A stretch of 64,000 nucleotides of DNA from Lysinibacillus agricola (GTDB lineage Bacteria > Bacillota > Bacilli > Bacillales_A > Planococcaceae): positions 1,057,501-1,121,500 of the forward strand of contig NZ_CP067341.1 of the NCBI RefSeq assembly GCF_016638705.1. Direction: 5' to 3'. How positions within the stretch are numbered: position 1 is the first letter of the stretch; each line of letters starts with the position of its first letter. The translations under genes were made by a program, and so were the position numbers. Positions 18,216 to 27,155 of the stretch are shown one piece after another. Under the pieces are notes generated by a model. The model saw only the letters and a list, made by a program, of their open reading frames with translations. It was not told where the DNA came from and did not search any database.

Positions 18216-18231
18216 AAGGAGAGCTCTTCCT

Positions 18232-18678
18232 ATGACTGAAAGAGACACGAAATATTGGATTGGCGTGGTATCTCTCAATCATGTGCAAAAAGGGGTTGAG
18301 GGAGGATTCGGCCAGTTATGCCATGGCAAAGAGAGACCTTTGAAACGAATGCAAAAAGGAGATTGGATCATTTATTATTCTCCTAAAAAAAGTCTAGATG
18401 GTAATGAGCCTGTAAGAGAGTTTACCGCAATTGGAAGGGTAAAAGACGAGCGAATTTACGAGTTCCAAATGGCAGAAAATTTTATTCCTTTTAGAAGAGA
18501 TATAGACTTTTATAAAGAGGCAAAGTCTGTACCAATAAAAAGGATCTTAGATTATTTAGAATTTGTAGAAGATACATCGAAATATGGCTATAAATTCAGA
18601 TTTGGTCATTTTGAAATAAGTAAAAAAGATTTTTTATTAATTGCTCATGAAATGGGATTACCATTGAAGTATGAATGA
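18232..18678 (+). CDS. EVE-domain protein (UPF0310)
   Basis: A 148-residue single EVE domain of the UPF0310 type, recognised by YWIGVVSLNHVQKGVEGG at residues 7-24, GDWIIYYSP at about 44, and GRVKDERIYEF at about 67. EVE domains resemble PUA/YTH folds and are thought to bind modified bases in RNA or DNA; in stand-alone form the target is not known. AAAAGGAG precedes the ATG. It ends at a shared terminator facing thiW. Confidence 0.82.
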   Translation: MTERDTKYWIGVVSLNHVQKGVEGGFGQLCHGKERPLKRMQKGDWIIYYSPKKSLDGNEPVREFTAIGRVKDERIYEFQMAENFIPFRRDIDFYKEAKSVPIKRILDYLEFVEDTSKYGYKFRFGHFEISKKDFLLIAHEMGLPLKYE

Positions 18679-18691
18679 TTTTGGTTGGACA

Positions 18692-18738
18692 AAAAACGTT
18701 ACTTTCTTAATTAATTGCCATTAAGAAGTAACGTTTTT
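18692..18738. terminator. Bidirectional terminator between the EVE gene and thiW
   Basis: AAAAACGTTACTTCTTAA-like left arm pairs with TTAAGAAGTAACGTTTTT over about 17 bases with one bulge. A run on one side and T run on the other allow use from both directions. Confidence 0.88.
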
Positions 18739-18754
18739 ATATTGCCGTAAATCA

Positions 18755-19255
18755 TTATTTAAGTAGAGTGTTAAGATTAGTTACAAACATAGTCTTGCGC
18801 AAATTGCTAGCAATGACAATGCCCAGGATAGCACCAATGGTACTTGAGGTTAAAAAGGCTGGCATGAAAAATAAAGCAGCAACGGATGTCCCCATTACTA
18901 AATGTGCGTAAGGTACTGCAATGAGTGAGGCAATAATACCTGTTCCAAACATTTCACCGATACCTGCGAGCCATTGTTTGCCGCTGTATTTATAGGCAAG
19001 AGCTGCACATAGAGCACCAATGACACTGCCGGGTATAGCTAATAATGAGCCTGTGCCTGTTAAAATACGAATAATAGCTGTGACAAAGGCGACCATAACA
19101 GTAGGCACTGGTCCAAGAATAATAGCGCCAATAACATTAATGGCATGCTGTACAGGGTAGGCACGTGCAATTCCCGTTGGTATAGATACGAAGGTAGAAC
19201 CTGCTACGGCAATTGCTACTAATAAGGCCATGATTGTTAATTTTCGAATTGACAT
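18755..19255 (-). CDS. thiW: Thiazole ECF transporter S component ThiW
   Basis: A 166-residue membrane protein of the ThiW family, the substrate-capture subunit of an energy-coupling-factor transporter thought to import the thiazole precursor of thiamine. About five hydrophobic segments are seen; characteristic parts are SIPTGIARAYPVQHAINV at about residues 23-40 and GSLLAIPGSVIGAL at about 70-83. The ATG at 19255 follows AAAGGAG by 8-9 bases; an upstream in-frame GTG would bury the binding site. It stands alone behind a TPP riboswitch and terminator, which confirms a thiamine-related role. The ECF ATPases must come from elsewhere. Confidence 0.92.
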   Translation of the reverse strand: MSIRKLTIMALLVAIAVAGSTFVSIPTGIARAYPVQHAINVIGAIILGPVPTVMVAFVTAIIRILTGTGSLLAIPGSVIGALCAALAYKYSGKQWLAGIGEMFGTGIIASLIAVPYAHLVMGTSVAALFFMPAFLTSSTIGAILGIVIASNLRKTMFVTNLNTLLK

Positions 19256-19301
19256 AATTTCCACTCCTTTTTAGTATTTAGTGAATCGTTGATAAACCAG
19301 A

Positions 19302-19340
19302 CAAAAAAAGCCGCTTCCTAAAAACAATAGGAAGCGGCCT
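19302..19340 (-). terminator. Riboswitch-controlled terminator before thiW
   Basis: On the minus strand, GCCGCTTCCTA pairs with TAGGAAGCGGC and is followed by seven T. It lies 25 bases downstream of the TPP aptamer and about 45 bases before the thiW start, the layout of transcription-attenuating TPP riboswitches. Confidence 0.92.
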
Positions 19341-19364
19341 TGCATTTACATATTTAAAAAGCAA

Positions 19365-19462
19365 GTGTCGCCACTTCCCTCCGCTAGTGTGAACTAGATC
19401 AGGTTCAAAGGGTCCGTATATGATCATATACGTCTCGGCCTTTTAAAGACTCCCCTAGTGGT
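19365..19462 (-). ncRNA. TPP riboswitch aptamer
   Basis: On the minus strand the conserved elements occur in order: CACTAGGGGAGTC, then GGCCGAGA, a P3 hairpin (CGTATATG/CATATACG), ACCCTTTGAACCTGATCTAG and GCGGAGGGAAGTGG. These match the THI element that binds thiamine pyrophosphate. The downstream terminator implies that ligand binding turns thiW off. Confidence 0.97.
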
Positions 19463-19529
19463 AATAATAGAATTTAATTTTTACATAATAATGTAGTATA
19501 CTACTAAAAATAGTCAATAACTTTTCAGA

Positions 19530-20726
19530 CTAATTTGTATCAGGATGCATTAGATGCGGTGCTTTTTTCATTGTCCAAATAAGGGCAAGGAAGAAGCAAG
19601 CCATTAAAATAATAGACCCGAAAATATAAGGACTGTTCATATTCCAATCGAATAATAAACCTGCTAAAGCTGGACCAATCATATTACCAAGACTCATATA
19701 TGCATTGTTGAGACCAGCTGCAAAGCCTTGTTCATTTTCAGCAAGCTTTGAAATCAGTGTGTTGACAGCTGGACGAATCAATGTCGTAGCTGTAGAGAAG
19801 ATTGTCGCTACAATTAAAATAAGTGCAAAGCCAGATGCGAATAATATTAAGAAAATCGAAACGGATGCAATAAATAAATTGACTAACACTACTTTCATTT
19901 CGCCGAATCGATTAAACAGCGGTGTAATAACAAATATTTGTACAATAACACCAAAAGCGCCACCTACAACTAATATAATAGCGATATCTGTAGGTGTGTA
20001 ATTAAACTTGTCTGTAACAAATAATGATAATGTTGTTTGGAAGTTAGCGATTCCGAATGAGAAAACAAGCATGATAATTAGCATGACAAAATAAGGCATT
20101 CGGACTGAACGGACCATTTGCTTTGCAAGATTATCTTGCTTCTGCGCTTTTTTCGCTGTGTTTGGTTTTGTAGCAGGTAATAAAAAGAACGATAAAATAG
20201 CTGCTAAGATAGCTGCACATCCAGCAGTATAAAATGGAAAATGCAAGCTAACTTTTGAGAGGAATCCACCGATGCCTGGTCCAATCATAAAACCAAAGGA
20301 CATTGCTGCCCCTAGCATACCCATTCCTTTACCTCGTTCCTCATAAGTCGTGACGTCTGCCACAAAAGCCATTATAGGAGGTGCCACAAATGCAGATCCA
20401 AGGCCACCTAAAAAGCGTGCCAAGAAGAGCATCCACACATCTGTAGAAAGCCCAAAACCAATTTGTGCAAGTCCTGTCACTATAAGACCGAAAATAATGA
20501 GATTTTTTCGACCGTATTGATCCGAAAGATTCCCAGCAATTGGAGAAAAAACGAATTGTGCCAAGGCGAACGTTGCAATCAACATGCCAAGAATTTGTCC
20601 TGCAGCACCAAATAGTTTTAAATATTCAGGCATGACAGGAATAATAATTCCAATACTCCCCATTGCGATAAACATATTAAACATTAAAATATACAAAGCC
20701 GCCTTATTAGACTTCTGCTGGGTCAT
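19530..20726 (-). CDS. MFS multidrug exporter (NorA/Bmr-like, 12 helices)
   Basis: A 398-residue major facilitator protein with about 12 membrane segments. The loop motif GNLSDQYGRKNLI (about residues 64-76) is motif A, and GPGIGGFLSK (about 150) is the motif C typical of 12-helix drug:H+ antiporters. The overall look is that of Bacillus Bmr/Blt and staphylococcal NorA type pumps, but substrate range cannot be told. The start follows AAAGGGGGTATTCG. It is on the same strand as thiW but upstream of the riboswitch, so it is a separate unit. No regulator gene is adjacent. Confidence 0.85.
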   Translation of the reverse strand: MTQQKSNKAALYILMFNMFIAMGSIGIIIPVMPEYLKLFGAAGQILGMLIATFALAQFVFSPIAGNLSDQYGRKNLIIFGLIVTGLAQIGFGLSTDVWMLFLARFLGGLGSAFVAPPIMAFVADVTTYEERGKGMGMLGAAMSFGFMIGPGIGGFLSKVSLHFPFYTAGCAAILAAILSFFLLPATKPNTAKKAQKQDNLAKQMVRSVRMPYFVMLIIMLVFSFGIANFQTTLSLFVTDKFNYTPTDIAIILVVGGAFGVIVQIFVITPLFNRFGEMKVVLVNLFIASVSIFLILFASGFALILIVATIFSTATTLIRPAVNTLISKLAENEQGFAAGLNNAYMSLGNMIGPALAGLLFDWNMNSPYIFGSIILMACFFLALIWTMKKAPHLMHPDTN

Positions 20727-20898
20727 CGAATACCCCCTTTTTAATCAAATATACTACAGTCTACCACAAGGCTTGTACGTTTGCTATTGACTAGAAGTCT
20801 GAAATAAGAGAAATTGCTAGTAAAGTTGTGGGGATTCTTTTTGTTAAACAAATACTGCCCCCAGTTTTCCTCTAGAAGTTTACCTCCAGCGCTAAACG

Positions 20899-20940
20899 AA
20901 AAAAGCTGTTCTCAACGTTAGTAACGTAAGAACAGCTTTA
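20899..20940 (-). terminator. Terminator of the pot operon
   Basis: AAAGCTGTTCT pairs with AGAACAGCTTT around a loop containing AACGTTAGTAACGT; on the minus strand a run of T follows. It begins seven bases after the potD stop. Confidence 0.9.
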
Positions 20941-20946
20941 AATAGG

Positions 20947-22020
20947 TTATCGTATACTCATTTTAAATTCTAAAAACAGCTCATTGTATTTGCCTAAATA
21001 ATCTGGGCCTAAATTTTTATATACCTCTAATGTGTCGCGTTGTTCTTCAGTAGGATAGTAGCGTTCATCTGATACAACTTCTTTATCCATTAACTTCATC
21101 GCTTCAATATTAGGAGTAGAGTAGCCTACATAATCGGCATTTTGAGCACCGGATTCAGCTTTAAGCATAAAATTAATGAAGGCATGTGCTCCATCTATAT
21201 TTTTTGAAGTTTTTGGAATGACCATATTATCAAACCATAAATTCGAGCCTTCTTCTGGTACAGCGAAGTCTAGGTCTTCGTTTTCGGACATCATATCTGC
21301 TGCTTGACCAGACCAAGTAAGGGCAACAGCTGCCTCATTATTAATCATCAGCGGTGTAATTTCATCTCCGATAATGGCTTTAACATTTGGCGCCAATGTT
21401 ATCAGTTTATCAGTAGCTTCACGTAGCTCATGGCCATTTAAAGAGTTGAGAGAATAGCCAAGACTGTTTAAGCCCATACCGATCACTTCACGTGCACCGT
21501 CTACTAAAAAGACTTTTCGATTTAACGAAGGGTCCCATAAGTCATCCCAAGAAGAAAAATCTAAATTACCAACGAGCTTTGGATTATAGACAATGCCGAC
21601 TGTTCCCCAGAAATATGGAACAGAATATTTATTGTCCTCATCAAATGGTAAATCTAAAAAGTAAGGATCGATATTTTTTAAATTAGGGATTTTCGTTTTA
21701 TCTAAAGGAATAAGTAAGTTTTCTTCCTTCATTTTTTCAATCATATATTCAGAAGGTACTGCAATATCATAAGCCGTACCACCTTGTTGAATTTTTGTCA
21801 TCATTGCTTCATTTGAATCAAACGTCTCATAAATAACATGAATACCTGTTTCTTTTTCAAATTGCTTTAGCAAATCTGGGTCAATATATTCTCCCCAGTT
21901 AAAGATTGTTAACGTATCTTTCCCACTTTTCCCACCGCCGGCACTTAGGGCGTCAGCAGCATAGAACAAAAGGGCGGAAACGACAAGGATGGCGATTGTT
22001 GCTTGAATTAATTGCTTCAT
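20947..22020 (-). CDS. potD: Spermidine/putrescine-binding protein PotD
   Basis: A 357-residue extracytoplasmic solute-binding protein. The N-terminal hydrophobic stretch (about residues 4-25) is a signal/anchor; no lipobox cysteine is visible, so it may be held by an uncleaved helix. Polyamine-type motifs are TIFNWGEYIDPDLLKQFE at about 37-54, YDIAVPSEYMIEKM, and VPYFWGTVGIVYNP. It delivers polyamines to PotBC. Its ATG overlaps the potC stop (ATGA), with GGGGGAA upstream. Operon order in transcription is regulator, potA, potB, potC, potD. Confidence 0.95.
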   Translation of the reverse strand: MKQLIQATIAILVVSALLFYAADALSAGGGKSGKDTLTIFNWGEYIDPDLLKQFEKETGIHVIYETFDSNEAMMTKIQQGGTAYDIAVPSEYMIEKMKEENLLIPLDKTKIPNLKNIDPYFLDLPFDEDNKYSVPYFWGTVGIVYNPKLVGNLDFSSWDDLWDPSLNRKVFLVDGAREVIGMGLNSLGYSLNSLNGHELREATDKLITLAPNVKAIIGDEITPLMINNEAAVALTWSGQAADMMSENEDLDFAVPEEGSNLWFDNMVIPKTSKNIDGAHAFINFMLKAESGAQNADYVGYSTPNIEAMKLMDKEVVSDERYYPTEEQRDTLEVYKNLGPDYLGKYNELFLEFKMSIR

Positions 22021-22814
22021 TGAGTTCCCCCCGTTCTTTTACTAGCGCGGCTTGTAATGAAGTAATAGCCAACTACGACGATAACCGTTACAAAGAATAC
22101 TAAACCAGAAATAGCGTTAACCGTTAAGGAAATACCGGCACGTGCCATAGAGTAAATTTCAACAGATAATGTACTAAAGCCGTTACCTGTCACGAAAAAC
22201 GTCACCGCAAAATCATCTAAAGAGTACGTTAAGGCAAGGAAGAACCCTGCAAAAATACCAGGTTGAATATACGGTAAAATAACACGCATCATCACATCTT
22301 TTTTCGTTGCACCTAAATCTAATGCAGCGTCGATTAATGATTTATTCATTTCTAACAGTTTCGGTAAGACCATCAGTACAACGATTGGGACACTGAACGC
22401 TACATGTGCTAGTAACACAGAAGCAAAGCCTAATTTAATACCAATCATTGTGAATAAAATTAAAAAGCTTGCACCAATAATGACGTCCGGGCTAACAATT
22501 AACACATTGTTTAAAGAAAGTAGAGTGTTGCGCATTTTTGAATTTTTAACAGTGACAATGCCAATGGCACCTAGTGTCCCGATGACTGTAGAAATCAATG
22601 CAGAAAGCAATGCCACGATGACTGTATTAATTAAAATAACGAGTAAACGTGAATCCTCAAACACGGCTATATAATGTTCTAACGTAAAGGACTCAAAATT
22701 ATTCATCGAGCCACCACTATTGAACGAATAAAAGATTAAATAGAAGATAGGTGCATATAAGACGATAAAAACAATCGCTAAATACACTCTTGCTGACGCA
22801 GATAGTTTTTTCAT
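22017..22814 (-). CDS. potC: Polyamine ABC permease PotC
   Basis: A 265-residue inner permease with about six membrane segments and the binding-protein-dependent transport motif with the EAA-like loop DAALDLGATKKDVMMRVILP at about residues 163-182. It pairs with PotB to form the channel for spermidine/putrescine. Its start overlaps the potB stop by four bases and is preceded by AAGGAGG. It overlaps potD likewise. Confidence 0.95.
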   Translation of the reverse strand: MKKLSASARVYLAIVFIVLYAPIFYLIFYSFNSGGSMNNFESFTLEHYIAVFEDSRLLVILINTVIVALLSALISTVIGTLGAIGIVTVKNSKMRNTLLSLNNVLIVSPDVIIGASFLILFTMIGIKLGFASVLLAHVAFSVPIVVLMVLPKLLEMNKSLIDAALDLGATKKDVMMRVILPYIQPGIFAGFFLALTYSLDDFAVTFFVTGNGFSTLSVEIYSMARAGISLTVNAISGLVFFVTVIVVVGYYFITSRASKRTGGTQ

Positions 22815-23620
22815 CGTACGCGACCTCCTTTATCCTTTTGCCCCGTAATTAACATAATGATAACCATGAATAAAATTAAGAAAACAGCAATTGTTGAACC
22901 CATTCCCCAGTTTTGGGTCACAAGGAATTGTTGTTCAATAGCTGTACCAAGTGTAATAACACGGTTTCCTGCAATTAAACGAGTAATCATGAAGAGTGAT
23001 AAAGCAGGGATAAATACAACTTGAATACCTGATTTAACACCGTCCATTGTTAGTGGCAACACAACGCGACGGAATGTAGTAAGGGCAGATGCCCCTAAAT
23101 CACGTGCTGCGTAAACAAGAGTCGGATTTAAACGATCCAATGAGTTGAAAATCGGTAAAATCATAAATGGAATAAAAATATAAACGGATACGAATACAAA
23201 GCTAATGTCAGTGAATAGCATCTGCTGTGGATCAAAGCCAAATACTTCGATAAATGCATTTAATGGACCGTATAAGCCAAAAATCCCGATAAAGGCATAT
23301 GTTTTTAACAAAAGATTAATCCAAGAAGGAATAATAATCAGTAAAAGCCAAAGCTGCTTATGCTTCGTTTTTGTTAAAAAATAGGCTGTTGGATACGAAA
23401 CAAGTAACGTAAAGAACGTAATTAAAAACGCATACCAGAACGAACTTAATGTCATTTTTAAATAGACAGAAGTAAAGAACGCTTTATAGTTATCGAGCGT
23501 GAAATTGCCATGTATATCTAGTAGGGAATAGTAAACAACAAGTGCAATCGGCGCGATAACGAAAAGTGCGATCCATAAAACATATGGAAATAAGGCTGAT
23601 TTCGAAGTCTTAGTTTGCAT
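22811..23620 (-). CDS. potB: Polyamine ABC permease PotB
   Basis: A 269-residue permease with about six helices and the loop [20 protein letters not shown] in the last third. The ATG at 23620 is preferred over the in-frame ATG at 23635 because GGAG lies 8-9 bases upstream of it; with either start the gene overlaps the end of potA (stop at 23610), a sign of translational coupling. Partner of PotC, energised by PotA. Confidence 0.92.
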   Translation of the reverse strand: MQTKTSKSALFPYVLWIALFVIAPIALVVYYSLLDIHGNFTLDNYKAFFTSVYLKMTLSSFWYAFLITFFTLLVSYPTAYFLTKTKHKQLWLLLIIIPSWINLLLKTYAFIGIFGLYGPLNAFIEVFGFDPQQMLFTDISFVFVSVYIFIPFMILPIFNSLDRLNPTLVYAARDLGASALTTFRRVVLPLTMDGVKSGIQVVFIPALSLFMITRLIAGNRVITLGTAIEQQFLVTQNWGMGSTIAVFLILFMVIIMLITGQKDKGGRVR

Positions 23621-24716
23621 CTTCGTCGTCTCCATAAGCTTCTAAACGTTTATCGAATTCTTCTTCTGTCTCATTTAAGCGCATAACATGAATTGCTTCT
23701 GGATCAAAGTCTAAGCCAATTTCTGTCCCTACTTCAGCTTTTTTCAATGAATGCACGAGCCATTCATTTCCATCCTTGTCGTACGTGGATAATTCATAAT
23801 GCACCCCACGGAACAATTGAGTATCAACTTTAACGACAAGTTTGCCTTTATCGATTGTTGTCATTTCTAAATCCTCTGGGCGAATGACAATATCAATTTT
23901 TTCGTTTGGCTTCATACCTTGGTCGACACATTCAAAAACTTTACCGGCAAATTCTACTTTAAAATCTTCAATCATCACACCAGGAACAATATTTGATTCT
24001 CCAATAAAATCAGCAACGAAGCGGTTAATTGGCTCATCATAAATATCTACTGGTGTACCTGATTGTTGAATTTCACCTTCACTTAAGACAAATATTTCAT
24101 CACTCATGGCAAGGGCTTCTTCTTGATCGTGTGTAACGAAGACAAATGTTTTCCCGAGTCGTTGCTGTAATTCGCGTAACTCATACTGCATCTCTGTACG
24201 CAGCTTTAAATCTAAAGCAGAAAGAGGCTCATCAAGTAAAATCACTTCAGGATCATTCACAATCGCACGAGCAATAGCAACACGTTGACGTTGACCACCG
24301 GACATTTCAGAAATTTCACGATTGCCATAGCCTGCTAAGTTAACGAATTTTAATGCTTCAGCAACACGGTTTTTAATTTCACTTTCAGGAAGTTTTTTGA
24401 TGCGAAGCCCAAATGCGACGTTTTCAAAGACATTCAAATGAGGGAACAACGCATAATCCTGAAAAACAGTATTTACTTGGCGTTCATTTGCTGGTACTGA
24501 GTTGATTTTTTTATCGTGAAAATAGATATCTCCTGTAGTCGGTTCTGTGAAGCCAGCAATCATACGTAAAATAGTTGTTTTACCACAACCAGAAGGACCT
24601 AGTAGTGTATAGAATTTCCCTTTTTCTAGCTCCAAGTTAATGTTTTTTAAGACGACCGTGCCGTCATTATAGGACTTTGAAACATTTTCAAAGCGGATAA
24701 TCGAATTCGTTGTCAT
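23610..24716 (-). CDS. potA: Polyamine ABC ATPase PotA
   Basis: A 368-residue ATPase of the polyamine/Opine/Fe family. Walker [10 protein letters not shown] is at about residues 39-47, signature MSGGQRQR at about 137, Walker B VILLDEP at about 157, and the C-terminal TOBE regulatory domain spans about 270-345. AAGGAGG precedes the ATG. It follows the regulator gene by 17 bases, so the XRE-cupin protein and transporter form one unit. The C-terminal tail is acidic (YGDDEDAN). Confidence 0.95.
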   Translation of the reverse strand: MTTNSIIRFENVSKSYNDGTVVLKNINLELEKGKFYTLLGPSGCGKTTILRMIAGFTEPTTGDIYFHDKKINSVPANERQVNTVFQDYALFPHLNVFENVAFGLRIKKLPESEIKNRVAEALKFVNLAGYGNREISEMSGGQRQRVAIARAIVNDPEVILLDEPLSALDLKLRTEMQYELRELQQRLGKTFVFVTHDQEEALAMSDEIFVLSEGEIQQSGTPVDIYDEPINRFVADFIGESNIVPGVMIEDFKVEFAGKVFECVDQGMKPNEKIDIVIRPEDLEMTTIDKGKLVVKVDTQLFRGVHYELSTYDKDGNEWLVHSLKKAEVGTEIGLDFDPEAIHVMRLNETEEEFDKRLEAYGDDEDAN

Positions 24717-24733
24717 AGATGCGCCTCCTTAAG

Positions 24734-25276
24734 CTATAAATATGAATCCGTTGCGACAAGTAAAATTTTTGTTTCTCCAGTATGTGCATTAAGAATTTGA
24801 TGATGATCTGTCGCGTCAAAATAGAGTGCATTGCCTTTACTTGCTATATACTGTTCATTTCCCAAAACGAGACGAATACGCCCTTCGACAACATAAATAA
24901 ATGTTTCCGAGAGCGAGGGCTCAAACTGTTTGAATTCACCATCAACATCAAGTGTTAAGAAAATGGGCTCCATCTCTTTTTCATTTGATGTAGGAATGAG
25001 CCACTGAATTTCATATTTTTTTTCTTCGTCTGTATAAGTGGATTGATCTTCTTCTGTATATACAACCTTTTGTTCAGGTGATTCATCATCGAAAAATTCC
25101 TTAGGTGTTGACCCTAAAACTTCTAATAGTGAAAATAGCGTTTCAATGGAAGGTGAATTTAGATCACGTTCTAATTGTGAAATATACCCTTTACTTAAAT
25201 CTGTACGTTCTCCAAGCTCCTCTTGGGTAAGACCTTTTTTTAAGCGAAGCGCTTTGATTTTTGCTCCTATTTGCAT
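24734..25276 (-). CDS. XRE-cupin transcriptional regulator of the pot operon
   Basis: A 180-residue protein with an N-terminal XRE HTH (residues 5-60, with LTQEELGERTDLSKGYISQL) and a C-terminal cupin domain at about 105-175 (FIYVVEGRIRLVLG and YFDATDHHQILNAHT). The layout resembles E. coli PuuR, which senses polyamines. As first gene of the pot operon it probably autoregulates and controls polyamine uptake. Two dyads of identical geometry lie just upstream at 25294-25345. The ligand is inferred from context only. Confidence 0.85.
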   Translation of the reverse strand: MQIGAKIKALRLKKGLTQEELGERTDLSKGYISQLERDLNSPSIETLFSLLEVLGSTPKEFFDDESPEQKVVYTEEDQSTYTDEEKKYEIQWLIPTSNEKEMEPIFLTLDVDGEFKQFEPSLSETFIYVVEGRIRLVLGNEQYIASKGNALYFDATDHHQILNAHTGETKILLVATDSYL

Positions 25277-25293
25277 CTTTTCCCTCCTAGAAG

Positions 25294-25359
25294 AAGTTTA
25301 GCAATCATAAACTTTTGAAATACGAAGTTTACTTTAACGAAACTTTTAGTTTACTAAAA
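25294..25359. promoter_or_regulatory. Paired operators upstream of the polyamine regulator
   Basis: Two copies of AAGTTT-N9-AAACTT occur at 25294-25314 and 25325-25345, 31 bases apart, or about three helical turns. A third dyad, TTTTAG-TTTA-CTAAAA, adjoins at 25344-25359. The first copy lies 17 bases before the regulator's start codon. Identical arm and spacer length point to cooperative binding by the XRE-cupin protein. A related half-conserved version, AAGTTT-N9-AAAAAC, is at 25855-25875 before ykuU. Confidence 0.7.
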
Positions 25360-25464
25360 CCATTACAATTATACATAATAATAAAGAATTTGCAATCGTT
25401 TTTTTATGAAAAAAAGTAGAAAAAATTTTTAGAAATTATACATAAATGATGTGTGAAAAAAATT

Positions 25465-25734
25465 GGCTCATCACCAAAAGTTATGGATGACATTTGCCAT
25501 GGATATAGGTTGATTGGAGTGGAGGCTGGGCAACTCCTTGGGGCTCAGCGCCAAAGATGAGTACCTGGAGCCGGCAGAGGAACGAAGGCTATAAATATCA
25601 CGTCCTGAACATCGTGCTGTTGCTGTCACTACGCTTTCGCACAAAAAACACTTGTTGGCCCAAGCGGCTCATCGGACACCCCTGGAAAGTGCCCAGTCGG
25701 AACGGAAATCAACCCGACGTTATGGTGATGAGCT
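25465..25734 (+). repeat. Dispersed structured repeat, copy E, both ends intact
   Basis: A 270-bp element with left end GGCTCATCACCAAAAGTTAT and right end ACGTTATGGTGATGAGCT, an imperfect terminal inverted repeat of about 20 bases. Flanking octamers (AAAAAATT and GAAATATT) agree at 6 of 8 positions, as an old 8-bp target duplication might, though A+T richness weakens this. The inner hairpin lost part of its right arm: TCACGTCCT runs straight into GAACATCGTG. Between the polyamine operators and ykuU. Confidence 0.85.
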
Positions 25735-25874
25735 GAAATATTGTTAATTCTAGAATAAAATTGTGAAAAATAGCTAATAAATATGCTGTAGTAGCCATTC
25801 CACTTAGGAAATTGACAAAAATTTGTCAGACAATTTCAAACATGTACTTTTATGAAGTTTACTTGTTTGAAAAA

Positions 25875-25919
25875 CTACGATTACTCTGCTATCGTAGAAG
25901 ACGAGTTCGCTGGTGCGAA
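25875..25919 (+). promoter_or_regulatory. Two hairpins in the leader of ykuU
   Basis: CTACGAT-N9-ATCGTAG (25875-25897) and TTCGC-TGGT-GCGAA (25906-25919) lie in series 40-85 bases before the ykuU start. A separate dyad, AAATT-TGTCAGACA-ATTT, is at about 25819-25836. They could be RNA stabilising structures or protein sites. No known riboswitch is recognised. Confidence 0.4.
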
Positions 25920-25959
25920 TGGAATATATACACTACATATTTAATCGGAGGGATTTATT

Positions 25960-26502
25960 ATGGCAGAACGCATGGTAGGTAGACAAGCACCTGACTTTAC
26001 AATGGAAGCGGTACTTTCAGACAAATCATTTGGTAAAGTATCATTAGAAGACATTAAAGCACAAGACAAATGGACAGTTCTTTTCTTCTATCCAATGGAC
26101 TTCACTTTCGTATGTCCAACAGAAATCACTGCAATGAGCGATCGTTACGACGAGTTCGAAGACTTAGATGCAGAAGTAATCGGTGTTTCTACTGATACAA
26201 TTCACACTCACTTAGCTTGGATTAACACTGACCGCACTCAAAATGGTCTTGGTGAGTTAAAATATCCATTAGCAGCGGATACAAATCACCAAATTTCAAA
26301 AGAATATGGTGTATTAATTGAAGAAGAAGGTATCGCACTACGCGGCTTATTCATCATCAACCCAGAAGGTGAATTAAAATACCAAACAGTATTCGATAAC
26401 AACATCGGCCGTGATGTAGACGAAACTTTACGTGTACTTCAAGCTTTACAAACTGGTGGTCTTTGCCCAGCAAACTGGCGCCCAGGTCAAGCAACTCTAT
26501 AA
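25960..26502 (+). CDS. ykuU: 2-Cys peroxiredoxin YkuU
   Basis: A 180-residue typical 2-Cys peroxiredoxin. The peroxidatic cysteine is in FYPMDFTFVCPTE at about residue 51 and the resolving cysteine in GGLCPANW at about 169. It reduces hydrogen peroxide and organic peroxides using thiol reductants. The next gene encodes the thiol-disulfide protein YkuV, the same pair as in B. subtilis, which fixes the name. TCGGAGGGAT precedes the ATG. Codon choice is unusually regular, as in highly expressed genes. A hairpin at 26578 lies between the two genes. Confidence 0.9.
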   Translation: MAERMVGRQAPDFTMEAVLSDKSFGKVSLEDIKAQDKWTVLFFYPMDFTFVCPTEITAMSDRYDEFEDLDAEVIGVSTDTIHTHLAWINTDRTQNGLGELKYPLAADTNHQISKEYGVLIEEEGIALRGLFIINPEGELKYQTVFDNNIGRDVDETLRVLQALQTGGLCPANWRPGQATL

Positions 26503-26577
26503 TTTAAGTAGGGTTTTCATGTCAGGCTTTGAACTGAATTCAAGGCTTGACGAAATTGATCATTCAAAAATAAAGAG

Positions 26578-26607
26578 TCCCCACAAACTTGCTGTGGGGA
26601 TTTTTTT
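26578..26607 (+). terminator. Strong terminator between ykuU and ykuV
   Basis: TCCCCACA (26578-26585) pairs with TGTGGGGA (26593-26600) around a 7-base loop, followed by seven T. It should end most ykuU transcripts, so ykuV would receive only read-through unless it has its own promoter, which I do not see. Confidence 0.92.
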
Positions 26608-26637
26608 AAACTTGATAGAGAAAAAGGAGAATGTTTT

Positions 26638-27093
26638 ATGAAACTTCGTGAACAAATGCCTGAACTTGTAGGCGCAACGACTTGGTTAAATGGTGAAGTA
26701 ACAAAAGCAGGTTTAGTAGGAGAAAAACCTACGTTAATCCACTTCTGGTCGGTTAGTTGCCATTTATGTAAAGAAGCAATGCCAGATGTGAACAATTTCC
26801 GTGATCAATACAAGGATGAGTTAAACGTTATTGCTGTGCATATGCCACGTTCTGAGCAAGATACAGATTTAGAAACAATCAAATCGGTAGCAGCAGAATT
26901 TGATATTGTACAACCAATCTTTGTTGATAACGAATTAAAGCTAACAGATGCATTTGAAAACCAATACGTACCTGCGTATTATGTTTTCGATAAAGATGGT
27001 CAGCTTCGTCACATGCAAGCTGGTGGTAGCGGTATGAAAATGCTAGAAAAACGTGTAAATCGTGTTTTAGATGAAATGCGCAACGCTGAATAA
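26638..27093 (+). CDS. ykuV: Thiol-disulfide oxidoreductase YkuV (TlpA/ResA-like fold)
   Basis: A 151-residue thioredoxin-fold protein without signal peptide. The active-site pair CHLC is in HFWSVSCHLCKEAMP at about residues 41-44, and the cis-proline region is EYVP-like NQYVPAYYVFD at about 110. The end GGSGMKMLEKRVNRVLDEM closely matches my memory of B. subtilis YkuV. It is probably the cytoplasmic reductant partner of a thiol protein such as YkuU. AAAAAGGAG lies 8 bases before the ATG. It ends at a terminator. Confidence 0.9.
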   Translation: MKLREQMPELVGATTWLNGEVTKAGLVGEKPTLIHFWSVSCHLCKEAMPDVNNFRDQYKDELNVIAVHMPRSEQDTDLETIKSVAAEFDIVQPIFVDNELKLTDAFENQYVPAYYVFDKDGQLRHMQAGGSGMKMLEKRVNRVLDEMRNAE

Positions 27094-27103
27094 TGTAATG
27101 CCA

Positions 27104-27134
27104 AGGCGAGGATATTTTTTCCTCGTCTTTTTTA
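27104..27134 (+). terminator. Terminator of ykuV
   Basis: CGAGGA pairs with TCCTCG around TATTTTT, followed by TC and seven T. It begins about a dozen bases after the stop. Confidence 0.85.
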
Positions 27135-27155
27135 ATGTAAAAATATACTTAATTT

